DNA from: DASXSB01 sp036506275
Lineage (GTDB): Bacteria; Methylomirabilota; Methylomirabilia; Rokubacteriales; CSP1-6
DNA length: 64,000 bases
NCBI GenBank assembly: GCA_036506275.1
Contig: DASXSB010000148.1
Span: forward strand, 30,000-93,999
Direction: 5' to 3'
Shown piece after piece: positions 42,169 to 50,316 of the stretch. The notes under the pieces are model-generated. The model was not told the DNA's origin, ran no database searches, and saw only the letters and a list, made by a program, of their open reading frames with translations. Both the position numbers and the translations under genes were made by a program. Positions within the stretch are counted from its first letter, which is position 1. Each line of letters opens with the position of its first letter.

Positions 42169-43200
42169 ATGAAGCCTCTCACCTACCGCGACGCCGGAGT
42201 CGACATCGACGCGGGCGAGGAGGCCGTGCGTCGCATCGCCCCTCGCGCGCGGGCGACCTTCCGGCCCGAGGTCATCGGCGGCATCGGCGGCTTCGCCGGC
42301 TTCGTGCGTGTCCCGGCCGGCTATCGCGAGCCCGTCCTCGTCTCCTCCACCGACGGCGTGGGCAGCAAGCTCAAGATCGCGTTCCTCGCCGACCGCCACG
42401 ACACCGTGGGCATCGACCTCGTGGCCATGGGCGTCAACGACGTGCTCGTCCACGGCGCCGAGCCGCTTTACTTCCTCGACTACATCGGTATCGCCCGCCT
42501 CGACCCCGGTCGCGTCGAGCGGCTGGTGACGGGCGTGGCGGAAGGGTGTCGCCGCGCCGGCTGTGCGCTCATCGGGGGCGAGACCGCGGAGCTCCCCGAT
42601 CTGTACGCGCCGGGGGAATACGATCTCGCGGGGTTCGCGGTGGGGGTGGTGGAGCGGGAGCGGATCATCGAGGGCGCGGCGGTGGCGGTGGGCGATGCGG
42701 TGCTCGGCCTCGCGTCCTCCGGCCTCCATTCCAACGGCTTCAGTCTCGCGCGGCGGATCGTCTTCGACACCATGCGTCTCACCGTCGACTCGCCGCTCCC
42801 GGGGACCGGCCGCACCGTGGGCGCGGAGCTGCTGGAGCCGACGCGGATCTACGTTCCCGCCGTGCGCGCGCTCCTCGAGAAAGCCGACGTGCACGCGATG
42901 GCGCATGTGACGGGCGGCGGTCTCACCGGCAATCTCCCGCGTGTGCTGCCCGAGGGGCGCCGGGCGGTGCTGCGGCGCTCGGCGTGGACGGTGCCGCCCG
43001 TGTTCGAGACGTTGCGGGCCGCCGGCGGCGTGAGCGAGGGCGAGATGTACCGCACGTTCAACATGGGGATCGGCTACGTCGTCGTGGTGCCGTCCGCCAT
43101 GGTCGAGCAGGCTCTCACCGTTCTGCGGGCGAGCGGCGAGACGGTGACCGTCATCGGCGAGATCGTGGCCGGCGCGCGCGGCGTGGAGCTCGTGGGCTGA
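42169..43200 (+). CDS. purM: AIR synthetase
   Basis: ATP-dependent ring closure of FGAM to AIR; 343 aa. Shows Y-R-D-A-G-V-D-I-D-A-G, S-S-T-D-G-V-G-S-K-L-K, M-G-V-N-D-V-L-V-H-G-A-E-P-L-Y-F-L-D-Y, G-G-E-T-A-E-L-P and H-V-T-G-G-G-L-T-G-N. Follows purF after 10 nt and overlaps the next gene by TGATG. Confidence 0.97.
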   Translation: MKPLTYRDAGVDIDAGEEAVRRIAPRARATFRPEVIGGIGGFAGFVRVPAGYREPVLVSSTDGVGSKLKIAFLADRHDTVGIDLVAMGVNDVLVHGAEPLYFLDYIGIARLDPGRVERLVTGVAEGCRRAGCALIGGETAELPDLYAPGEYDLAGFAVGVVERERIIEGAAVAVGDAVLGLASSGLHSNGFSLARRIVFDTMRLTVDSPLPGTGRTVGAELLEPTRIYVPAVRALLEKADVHAMAHVTGGGLTGNLPRVLPEGRRAVLRRSAWTVPPVFETLRAAGGVSEGEMYRTFNMGIGYVVVVPSAMVEQALTVLRASGETVTVIGEIVAGARGVELVG

Positions 43201-44492
43201 TGCGGATCGTGGTGCTGGGCGGCGGCTTCGCGGGCCTGGAGACGATCCGGCTCCTCGAGCGGCGCCTCCACGCGCGCGCCGACGTCGAGATCGTGCTCGT
43301 CAGCGACAAGAACTATCTCCTGTTCACGCCGCTCCTGCCCCAGGTGGCGTCGTCGCTGGTGGAGCCGCGGCACATCGTGCAGCCCATCCGCGACATCCGG
43401 GGCCGCCGCCGCTTCCGCTTCCGCCGCGACCGCGTCGTCGACATCGACGTGAACGCGCGCACGGTGATCCTGGCGGAGGGGACGTTGCCGTACGACCGGC
43501 TCGTCATCGCCCTCGGCGGCACCACCCCCACGTTCGACGTTCCCGGTGTCCCGGAGCACGCGCTCGAGTACAAGGCGCTCGAGGATGCCATCCTCCTCCG
43601 CGATCACCTCATCGACCTCGCCGAGCACGCCGATCACGAGCCTGACGCGAACGTGCGACGGCGATTGCTCACGGTGTGCGTGGTCGGCGGCGGCTACACG
43701 GGCGTGGAGCTGATCGCCGAGATGCAGGACTTCTTCCACTCCTACGTGGTCCCGCGCTACCGCGGCATCGATGCCGGTGACTATCGCCTCGTGCTCATGG
43801 AGGCGGGAGAGGAGATCCTGCGCGGGGTGCATCCGACCCTCGCGGAGCGGGCCCGGCGGAAGCTCGGACGCGAGGGCATCGAGGTGAGGACGTCCACCCG
43901 CGTGACGCGCGTGCTGCCGGTGGCGGTGGAGGTGCACGGGGGCGAGCGGGTGCCGGTGGGGCTCACGGTGTGGGTGGCGGGAGTGAAGGGCAATCCCGCC
44001 CTCGCCCATCTGTCGCTCGCTCAGGACAAGCTCGGCCGCATCCTCGTCTCGAAGACCCTCCAAGTCCCCGGCCATCCCGAGATCTACGGCGCCGGCGACG
44101 CCATTGCCGTCGAAGGCAACCGCGAGGCCTCGATCCCGATCATCCCCGCCGCCCTCGCCCACGGCCAGCTGGTTGCCGGGAACATCATCGCCGAGATCGA
44201 GGGACGTGCGCTCGGCACGATCGAGTTCGCGCCCCAGGGCATGCTCGTCTCGCTCGGAGAGAAGGACGCGGTGGTCGAGGTCATGGGCTTGCGGTTTTCG
44301 GGCTACCTCGCGTGGCTCTTCTGGAACGCGCTCCATCTCTACAAGCTGGTCGGGTTCCGCAAGCAGATCCAGGTCGCCGCCGACTGGTCCATCGCGCAGT
44401 TCTTCCCGCGCGACTCCTCCATGATGCGCAGTCCGCTCCGCTGTCTGATCTGCCGGCACGTCGTGAGCGTGCCGGAGCACACCGCCGCGTGA
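43200..44492 (+). CDS. Type II NADH dehydrogenase-like FAD oxidoreductase
   Basis: A 430-aa flavoprotein resembling NDH-2, which passes electrons from NADH to quinone without proton pumping. FAD motif V-L-G-G-G-F-A-G-L-E at the N-terminus; quinone/FAD segment T-P-L-L-P-Q-V-A; second dinucleotide motif V-V-G-G-G-Y-T-G-V-E; and G-A-G-D-A-I-A near the end. A C-terminal amphipathic, aromatic-rich stretch (L-A-W-L-F-W-N-A-L-H-L-Y) fits membrane attachment. An extra C-L-I-C pair sits close to the C-terminus. It is embedded in the purine operon by overlaps on both sides, which is unusual; other quinone reductases of the family remain possible. Confidence 0.85.
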   Translation: MRIVVLGGGFAGLETIRLLERRLHARADVEIVLVSDKNYLLFTPLLPQVASSLVEPRHIVQPIRDIRGRRRFRFRRDRVVDIDVNARTVILAEGTLPYDRLVIALGGTTPTFDVPGVPEHALEYKALEDAILLRDHLIDLAEHADHEPDANVRRRLLTVCVVGGGYTGVELIAEMQDFFHSYVVPRYRGIDAGDYRLVLMEAGEEILRGVHPTLAERARRKLGREGIEVRTSTRVTRVLPVAVEVHGGERVPVGLTVWVAGVKGNPALAHLSLAQDKLGRILVSKTLQVPGHPEIYGAGDAIAVEGNREASIPIIPAALAHGQLVAGNIIAEIEGRALGTIEFAPQGMLVSLGEKDAVVEVMGLRFSGYLAWLFWNALHLYKLVGFRKQIQVAADWSIAQFFPRDSSMMRSPLRCLICRHVVSVPEHTAA

Positions 44493-45118
44493 CCGCGGAC
44501 TCCGCGCCGCTTCGGGTGGCGGTGCTCGCCTCGGGGCGCGGCTCGAACCTCGAGGCCATCCTGAGCGCCACCCGCGTGCCCGGCTTCCCGGCCCGCGTCG
44601 CGCTCGTTGTCTCCGACCGTGAAACGGCCCCCGCGCTCGCGCGGGCCGCGAATGCGGGCGTGCCCACGGTCTTCCTCAACCCCAAGGATCATCCCGACCG
44701 CGCGGCGTACGACGCCGCCCTCTTGCGGTTGCTCGAAGAGCACCGCATCGGCCTCGTCTGCCTCGCCGGTTTCATGCGGTTGCTCGGTCCCGCTCTCGTG
44801 CGCAGCTACGCGGGGCGCATGCTCAACATCCACCCGTCGCTGCTGCCCGCCTTTCCCGGGCTCAGCGCGCAACGACAGGCGCTCGATCACGCGGTCAAGG
44901 TGACGGGCGCCACCGTGCACTTCGTGGACGAAGGTCTCGACAGCGGGCCCATCGTGCTCCAGGCGTGCGTGCCCGTCGCGCCCGGCGACACCGTGGAAAC
45001 GCTGTCCGCCCGCATCCTCGTCGAGGAGCATCGCCTGTACCCGGAAGCCATTCGTCTCTTCGCGGAGGGCCGGCTCGTCATCGGCGGCCGTCGCGTCACC
45101 GTCAAGGAGCCTTCATGA
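44489..45118 (+). CDS. purN: Phosphoribosylglycinamide formyltransferase
   Basis: Transfers formyl from 10-formyl-THF to GAR; 209 aa. Catalytic Asn-His-Asp are in N-I-H-P-S-L-L-P-A-F-P-G and V-D-E-G-L-D-S-G-P-I. N-terminal phosphate loop A-S-G-R-G-S-N-L-E-A. GTGA overlap with the NDH-2-like gene and ATGA overlap with purH. Confidence 0.97.
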   Translation: MTADSAPLRVAVLASGRGSNLEAILSATRVPGFPARVALVVSDRETAPALARAANAGVPTVFLNPKDHPDRAAYDAALLRLLEEHRIGLVCLAGFMRLLGPALVRSYAGRMLNIHPSLLPAFPGLSAQRQALDHAVKVTGATVHFVDEGLDSGPIVLQACVPVAPGDTVETLSARILVEEHRLYPEAIRLFAEGRLVIGGRRVTVKEPS

Positions 45119-46680
45119 AGGTCCGGCGTGCGCTCATCAGCGTCCACGACAAGACCGGGGTCGTCGAGTTTGCCCGGGCTCTGGCCGGACTCGACGTGGA
45201 GATCGTCTCCACCGGCGGCACCGCCAAGCTCTTGCGCGAGAGCGGAGTGCCGGTCCGTGACGTCGCCGACGTCACCGGGTTTCCCGAGATGCTCGACGGA
45301 CGCGTGAAGACGCTCCACCCCGCCGTCCACGGCGGGATCCTCGCCCGGCGTGACGTGCCCGCCCACATGGCGGCCCTGGAAAAGCACGGCATCGGTGGGA
45401 TCGACCTCGTGGCGGTGGCGCTCTATCCGTTCGAGGCCACCGTCGCCCGTCCAGGCGTGACGCGGGCGGAGGCGATCGAGCAGATCGACGTGGGCGGTCC
45501 CACGATGATCCGGGCCGCCGCCAAGAATGCCGATGCGGTGGCGGTGGTGACCGACCCCTCCCAGTACGCGGCCGTCGTGGCCGAGCTGCGCGCGAATGGC
45601 GGCGCGCTCTCTGCGTCCACGCGGGCGCGGCTGGCGCAGGAGGCGTTCCGGCGCACCGCGCGCTACGACGCCGCCATCGCCCGCTACCTCGGCGATGGTG
45701 GCGACGTCGCGGACGCGTTCCCGGCGTCGCTGCATCTCGAGGGCGAGCGCGCGAGCGTCCTGCGTTACGGTGAAAATCCGCATCAGCCGGCGGCGTTCTA
45801 TCGCTGGTCGGACGCGCCCGCGGTAGGGCTGGCCGCCATGAAGCAGCTCGCGGGCCCCGAGGTGTCGTACAACAACCTCCTCGATTTCTCGGCCGCGCTC
45901 GGCTTGCTCCTCGAGTTCGAAGCGCCGGCGGCGGTGGTGATCAAGCACACCAATCCGTGCGGCGCCGCCCTCGGCGAGAGCGTGGGGGCGGCGATGGTGA
46001 GGGCGAAGGCGTCGGACCCGGTGTCGATCTACGGCGGCATCGTGGGCGTGAACCGGACCCTCGACATGGCGGTGGTGGAGGCGCTGGCCGGCATCTTCGT
46101 GGAGATCCTCTTCGCGCCCGCCTATGCCGCCGACGCCCTCGAAGAGCTCCGTCGCACCAAGAAGAAGTGCCGGGTCTTCGAGGTGCCGTGCGATCGCCGC
46201 GCGCTGCCGACGTCGATCCCCGAGTACCGCAGCGTGCTCGGTGGTCTCCTCGCCCAGTCCGCCGATCTCGCCGATCTCGATCCCGCCGGTGTTCGGACCG
46301 TGTCTCGGCGGGAGCCCACCGCCGCCGAGCGAACGGCGCTCGCATTCGCGTGGCGGGTGGCGAAGCACGTCAAGTCCAACGCGATCGTGCTCGCCACCGC
46401 GGATCAGGTGGTGGGCGTGGGCGCGGGGCAGATGAACCGCGTCGACGCCGCCCGACTCGCCGTGATGCGGGCGGCCGCGGTGGGGCTGGCGACGACGGGA
46501 ACGGTGTGCGCCTCCGACGCCTTCTTTCCGTTCCCGGACGCGCTCGAGGTGGTGGCGGCCGCCGGCGCCACCGCCGCCATCCATCCCGGAGGTTCCATGC
46601 GCGACACGGAGGTCATCGCGGCCGCCGACGCCCACGGGATGGCGCTGCTGACGACCGGCATCCGTCACTTCCGCCACTGA
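45115..46680 (+). CDS. purH: Bifunctional AICAR transformylase / IMP cyclohydrolase
   Basis: Final two steps to IMP; 521 aa. N-terminal cyclohydrolase domain (A-L-I-S-V-H-D-K-T-G, and V-K-T-L-H-P-A-V-H-G-G-I-L) and a C-terminal transformylase domain with the catalytic K-H-x-N-P-C-G-A-A, plus S-D-A-F-F-P-F-P-D and H-P-G-G-S-M-R-D at the end. ATG overlaps purN by ATGA. Confidence 0.97.
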   Translation: MKVRRALISVHDKTGVVEFARALAGLDVEIVSTGGTAKLLRESGVPVRDVADVTGFPEMLDGRVKTLHPAVHGGILARRDVPAHMAALEKHGIGGIDLVAVALYPFEATVARPGVTRAEAIEQIDVGGPTMIRAAAKNADAVAVVTDPSQYAAVVAELRANGGALSASTRARLAQEAFRRTARYDAAIARYLGDGGDVADAFPASLHLEGERASVLRYGENPHQPAAFYRWSDAPAVGLAAMKQLAGPEVSYNNLLDFSAALGLLLEFEAPAAVVIKHTNPCGAALGESVGAAMVRAKASDPVSIYGGIVGVNRTLDMAVVEALAGIFVEILFAPAYAADALEELRRTKKKCRVFEVPCDRRALPTSIPEYRSVLGGLLAQSADLADLDPAGVRTVSRREPTAAERTALAFAWRVAKHVKSNAIVLATADQVVGVGAGQMNRVDAARLAVMRAAAVGLATTGTVCASDAFFPFPDALEVVAAAGATAAIHPGGSMRDTEVIAAADAHGMALLTTGIRHFRH

Positions 46681-46685
46681 CGGCC

Positions 46686-47588
46686 ATGAGCGACACGAGG
46701 TCGGAGCGGATCTACGGCTTGCGTGAGCTGACGCGCATCCTCACCTTGACGCCCAAGCGCACCGCCCAGCTCCGCCGTCTCGAGCTCCTGCGTGGCAACG
46801 CCGGCTACACGTTCCGCGATCTTCTCGCCCTCCGCGCCGCCGGCGCGTTGCTGGAGGCCGGTGCCTCCGTGCGCCAGATCCGGGAGGCGCTCGCGGCATT
46901 GCGGCGGCGCTATCCTGGCCTCGAGGACCCCCTCACGGAGGTGAGGCTGGTCGTCGACGGCCAGCGCTTGCTCGCGCAATCGGACAGCGTGCGCTTCGAT
47001 CCGCGCTCGGGCCAGCTCTCGCTCGCCCTCGACGCCGGTGACCTCCGCGATGCCGCCGCCGCCACCTTGAGCATGGGGCTGGTGCGGCCACTGGCGCCGC
47101 CGGTGGAGCAGGCGGAGACGTGGTTCCAGCGCGCGTCGGAGTGGGACAGCGACCCCGCGCGCTGGGAGGACGCCATCGACGCCTATCGCCGGGTCGTCGC
47201 CATCGATCCCACGTATGCGGCGGCGTGGAACAACCTTGGCCTTCTCCTCCATCGCATGGGCCGCTACATCGAGGCGCGCGCCGCCTACACCGACGCGCTC
47301 GCGCAGGACCCCGGGCTGTGCGAGGCCGCCTATAACATGGGCTCCCTCAACGAGGACGAGGGCAACGTGGAGGAGGCGATCCAGCACTATCGCCACGCTC
47401 TCCAGCTTTCCCCCGATTACGCGGACGCTCATTTCAATCTCGCCGCTGCCCTCGCGCGCGCCGGCCGCCCCGGCGACGCCACCCGGCACTGGCAGCGCTA
47501 CCTGCAGCTCGACGCCGGCAGCCCGTGGGCGCGCATCGCCCGCGCTCACCTCGAAGTCGTCGACACTCCCGACGCCCGCCCCGACTGA
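46686..47588 (+). CDS. MerR-type HTH protein with C-terminal TPR repeats
   Basis: A 300-aa protein. Residues ~9-75 resemble a MerR winged helix: Y-G-L-R-E-L-T-R-I-L, then Y-T-F-R-D-L-L-A-L-R-A-A, and A-G-A-S-V-R-Q-I-R-E-A-L. From ~155 there are about four TPR units (A-W-N-N-L-G-L-L-L-H-R-M-G-R-Y, A-A-Y-N-M-G-S-L-N-E-D-E-G-N, A-H-F-N-L-A-A-A-L-A). Such proteins may be regulators that sense protein partners rather than small molecules. Its place between purH and purD, 5 nt after purH, suggests it could control the purine genes, but that is only context. Its TGA overlaps the next ATG. Confidence 0.8.
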   Translation: MSDTRSERIYGLRELTRILTLTPKRTAQLRRLELLRGNAGYTFRDLLALRAAGALLEAGASVRQIREALAALRRRYPGLEDPLTEVRLVVDGQRLLAQSDSVRFDPRSGQLSLALDAGDLRDAAAATLSMGLVRPLAPPVEQAETWFQRASEWDSDPARWEDAIDAYRRVVAIDPTYAAAWNNLGLLLHRMGRYIEARAAYTDALAQDPGLCEAAYNMGSLNEDEGNVEEAIQHYRHALQLSPDYADAHFNLAAALARAGRPGDATRHWQRYLQLDAGSPWARIARAHLEVVDTPDARPD

Positions 47589-47824
47589 TGGAATCGGCCT
47601 TGAAGGAATCGGACTTGAAGGAACGCAGCCAGGCCGCGTCTTTCTCAGGCCACCCGCGGTTCAAGCCGGCCACGCGGACCCCGCTACAACGCAGCCACCA
47701 TCCGTCTTTCTCAGGCCACCCGCGGTTCAAGCCGGCCACGCGGACCCCGCTACAACACAGCCACCATCCGTCTTTCTCAGGCCACCCGCGGTTCAAGCCG
47801 GCCACGCGGACCCCGCTACAATGA
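47588..47824 (+). CDS. Small repeat-built reading frame coupled to purD
   Basis: A possible 78-aa protein of unknown function. It starts at an ATG overlapping the previous stop (TGATG, 47586-47590) and its TGA overlaps the purD ATG (ATGA, 47821-47824). After two 5-residue repeats, it consists of three 22-residue repeats of the type S-F-S-G-H-P-R-F-K-P-A-T-R-T-P-L-Q, basic and Pro-rich, from three 66-bp tandem DNA repeats. Because 66 is a multiple of 3, all frames stay open, so openness alone is not evidence of coding. No homologue is known to me. It may be a linker that only keeps ribosomes moving into purD, or not translated at all. Confidence 0.4.
   Translation: MESALKESDLKERSQAASFSGHPRFKPATRTPLQRSHHPSFSGHPRFKPATRTPLQHSHHPSFSGHPRFKPATRTPLQ
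47592..47621 (+). repeat. Two 15-bp tandem repeats
   Basis: AATCGGCCTTGAAGG (47592-47606) and AATCGGACTTGAAGG (47607-47621) differ at one base and lead directly into the 66-bp repeat array. Each also encodes an in-frame E-S-x-L-K unit in the small reading frame. Confidence 0.85.
47622..47821 (+). repeat. Three 66-bp tandem direct repeats ending at the purD start
   Basis: Copies begin at 47622, 47688 and 47754. Each opens with AAC(G/A)CAGCCA, then the shared core CGTCTTTCTCAGGCCACCC and so on through a final CGCTACAA. Copies 2 and 3 differ at one position; copy 1 differs in about four bases near its start. The last copy runs into the purD ATG, so the ancestral purD upstream segment appears to have been duplicated twice. 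TACAA(T/C) at each unit end resembles a -10 hexamer. Confidence 0.9.
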
Positions 47825-49113
47825 AAATCCTATTGGTAGGCGGCGGCGGTCGCGAGCACGCGCTCGCCTGGAAGCTCGCGCAGAGCTCCGAGGCCGCCGC
47901 GCTCTACGCCGCCCCCGGCAATCCCGGAATCGCGCGCCACGCCACCTGCGTCCCCATCGCGATCGACGCCCTCGATGATCTCGTGGCGTTCGCGGAGGGC
48001 GAGCGCATCGATCTCACCGTGGTGGGACCGGAGGCGCCCCTCGTCGCCGGCCTCGCCGATCGATTGACCGCGCGCGGTCTCGCCGTCTTCGGTCCCGGCG
48101 CGAAAGCGGCCGCCATCGAGGGCTCGAAGGCGTTCGCGAAGCGGTTGATGGCGCGGCACGCGATTCCAACCGCGCGCTTCGCGACGTTCGATGACCCGGT
48201 GGCGGCCCGGCGCTACTCGCGCGAGCTCGGCGCTCCGCTCGTCGTGAAGGCGGATGGTCTCGCCGGCGGCAAGGGCGCCATCGTGTGCGCGACGCTCACC
48301 GAAGCCGACGATGCCGTCGCCGCCTGTCTGGAGCGACGCGCGTTCGGAGAAGCGGGGCGGACCGTCGTCATCGAGGAGTTCCTGCGCGGAGAGGAGGCGT
48401 CGTTCTTCGTCCTCGCCAGCGGCCGTGACGTGGTGCCGCTCGCCGCCGCCCAGGACCACAAGACCGTGTTCGACGGCGACCACGGCCCCAACACGGGCGG
48501 CATGGGCGCCTATTCACCGGTGCCGCGGCTGACGGCCGCGCTGCACGAAGAAATCATGGCTCGCATCGCGCGCCCCGCCATCGCCGCCCTCGCCGAAGAG
48601 GGCGCGCCGTACCGCGGGGTCCTGTTCATCGGCCTCATGCTGACCGCCGACGGGCCCAAGGTGATCGAGTTCAACTGCCGCTTCGGCGATCCCGAATGCC
48701 AGGCGATCATGGTGCGCGCGGCAGACGATCTCGTGCCGCTGTTCCGCGCCAGCGCCGCCGGCGATCGTCTCCCCGCCCGCGTGAGCTTCACGCCCGACGC
48801 CGCCGTCTGCGTGACCATGGCTTCAGGGGGTTATCCTGGCGCCTATCGCACGGGGCTCGACATATCGGGAGTAGATGAGGCGACGCTGAAGCCTGGTGTT
48901 CACATCTTCCACGCCGGCACGGCGCGGCGAGGGGGCCGGCTCGTGACCGCGGGTGGGAGGGTGCTCGGGGTCACGGCGTTGGCGCCGGACCTCGCGGCCG
49001 CCGTCGATACCGCTTACGAGGCGGTCCGGCGCGTGGACTTCGAGGGCATGCACTATCGTACCGATATCGGACGGCGCCCCCGCCTGCGCGCCGATGGAGC
49101 GGGCGGCGGCTGA
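47821..49113 (+). CDS. purD: GAR synthetase
   Basis: ATP-grasp ligase joining phosphoribosylamine and glycine; 430 aa. Begins K-I-L-L-V-G-G-G-G-R-E-H-A-L, with P-E-A-P-L, the ATP-grasp segment V-V-K-A-D-G-L-A-G-G-K-G, D-H-G-P-N-T-G-G-M-G-A-Y-S-P and F-N-C-R-F-G-D-P-E-C-Q. The purD frame is open upstream through the repeats, but the conserved start at ATG 47821 is clear. Overlaps tsaC by 20 nt. Confidence 0.97.
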   Translation: MKILLVGGGGREHALAWKLAQSSEAAALYAAPGNPGIARHATCVPIAIDALDDLVAFAEGERIDLTVVGPEAPLVAGLADRLTARGLAVFGPGAKAAAIEGSKAFAKRLMARHAIPTARFATFDDPVAARRYSRELGAPLVVKADGLAGGKGAIVCATLTEADDAVAACLERRAFGEAGRTVVIEEFLRGEEASFFVLASGRDVVPLAAAQDHKTVFDGDHGPNTGGMGAYSPVPRLTAALHEEIMARIARPAIAALAEEGAPYRGVLFIGLMLTADGPKVIEFNCRFGDPECQAIMVRAADDLVPLFRASAAGDRLPARVSFTPDAAVCVTMASGGYPGAYRTGLDISGVDEATLKPGVHIFHAGTARRGGRLVTAGGRVLGVTALAPDLAAAVDTAYEAVRRVDFEGMHYRTDIGRRPRLRADGAGGG

Positions 49114-49729
49114 TCATCCGTTCGTCGTGCGGGTGGACGGCACCGATCCCGACCCGAGCGCCATCGAGAACGCGGCCGGGGTGCTCCGAAGGGGCGGGGT
49201 CGTGGGCTTCCCCACGGAAACGTTTTACGGCCTCGCCGCCGCCGCCCTGAATCCGAACGCGGTGGCGCGCATCTTTAGAGTGAAGGACCGTAGCGCGTCG
49301 AAGCCGCTCCTGGTCCTCGTCGATTCCGTCGACATGGTCGCCACCATCGCCGCCGATATACCCGAGGCCGCGCGGGCGCTGATGCAGCGTCACTGGCCGG
49401 GTCCCCTGACCCTCGTGCTGCGCGCGCGGCCGCACGTTCCCGAAGGAGTGACGGCGGGTACGGGAACGGTAGGAATTCGTTTCTCCTCCCACGCGGTGGC
49501 GCGAGCGCTCGTCACCGCCCTCGGGGCGCCCGTGACCGCGCCCAGCGCGAACCGCGAAGGCGGTTCGCCCCCGACCACGGCCGCCGAGGTGGTGGCGTGT
49601 CTCGGCGACGCCGTGGATCTCGTCATCGACGGTGGCGCAACGCCGGGAGGGGCGCCGTCGACCGTCCTCGACGTCACGTCCGATCCACCCCGTGTGCTGC
49701 GGGAGGGCGCCGTCCGGCCATGCGCGTGA
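49094..49729 (+). CDS. tsaC: Threonylcarbamoyl-AMP synthase
   Basis: First step of the t6A37 tRNA modification: makes L-threonylcarbamoyl-AMP from Thr, bicarbonate and ATP. 211 aa, single YrdC domain without the Sua5 extension. Motifs: G-G-V-V-G-F-P-T-E-T-F-Y-G-L, K-D-R-S-A-S-K-P-L, W-P-G-P-L-T-L-V-L and A-P-S-A-N-R-E-G. TsaB, a later component, is encoded at 59083. The ATG lies inside purD and its end overlaps mobA by 10 nt. Confidence 0.94.
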   Translation: MERAAADHPFVVRVDGTDPDPSAIENAAGVLRRGGVVGFPTETFYGLAAAALNPNAVARIFRVKDRSASKPLLVLVDSVDMVATIAADIPEAARALMQRHWPGPLTLVLRARPHVPEGVTAGTGTVGIRFSSHAVARALVTALGAPVTAPSANREGGSPPTTAAEVVACLGDAVDLVIDGGATPGGAPSTVLDVTSDPPRVLREGAVRPCA

Positions 49730-50316
49730 CGGGCGTGATCCAGGCCGGGGGCAAGAGCACCCGGATGGGCGGCGAGCCCAAGGCGCTGATGACGGTTGGA
49801 GGCAAGCGGATCATCGAACGAGTCATCGAGGCCGTCGTTCCCGCCGTGGACGATGTGTTGCTCGTCACCAACAGCCCCGATCTCTATGCGTTTCTCGGCC
49901 TACCCATGGTGCCCGACGTCTATCCGGATTCGGGATCGCTCGGCGGCATCTACTCCGGGCTCAAGGCGGCCCCGGCGGAGTCCGCCTTCACGGTGGCATG
50001 CGACATGCCCTTCCTCCATCCCGACGTGGTTCATCTTCTCGTGGCACGGGCGGGGGAGGGCGATGTGGTCGTTCCCCGCGCCGGTGATCAGTTGCAGACG
50101 CTGCACGCGGTGTACGCGAAAGGCTGCTTGCCGCACATCGAAGCGCGCTTGCTCGCGGGGCTGTTCAAGATCGTGGGCTTCTTCGACGAAGTGCGTGTGG
50201 TCGAGGTCGACGAAGCGCAGGTTGCGCGCCATCGCGATCCCGCCCTCGTCTTTATGAACGTGAACACCCCCGCCGAGCTGGCGCGCGCGCGGCAGCTGGC
50301 GGCGGAGCTGGATTGA
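49720..50316 (+). CDS. mobA: Molybdenum cofactor guanylyltransferase
   Basis: Adds GMP to molybdopterin to form the MGD cofactor used by nitrate reductase-type molybdoenzymes; 198 aa. Nucleotide loop Q-A-G-G-K-S-T-R-M-G-G-E-P-K-A-L, and metal-binding A-C-D-M-P-F. No other molybdenum genes are in the window. A related NTP transferase of another pathway cannot be fully excluded. Overlaps the next gene by TTGA. Confidence 0.85.
   Translation: MRVTGVIQAGGKSTRMGGEPKALMTVGGKRIIERVIEAVVPAVDDVLLVTNSPDLYAFLGLPMVPDVYPDSGSLGGIYSGLKAAPAESAFTVACDMPFLHPDVVHLLVARAGEGDVVVPRAGDQLQTLHAVYAKGCLPHIEARLLAGLFKIVGFFDEVRVVEVDEAQVARHRDPALVFMNVNTPAELARARQLAAELD

Noticed and set aside
47622..47821. Direct repeats considered as a CRISPR array.
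   Set aside because: Repeats are adjacent without unique spacers, the unit is 66 bp, and no cas genes are present.
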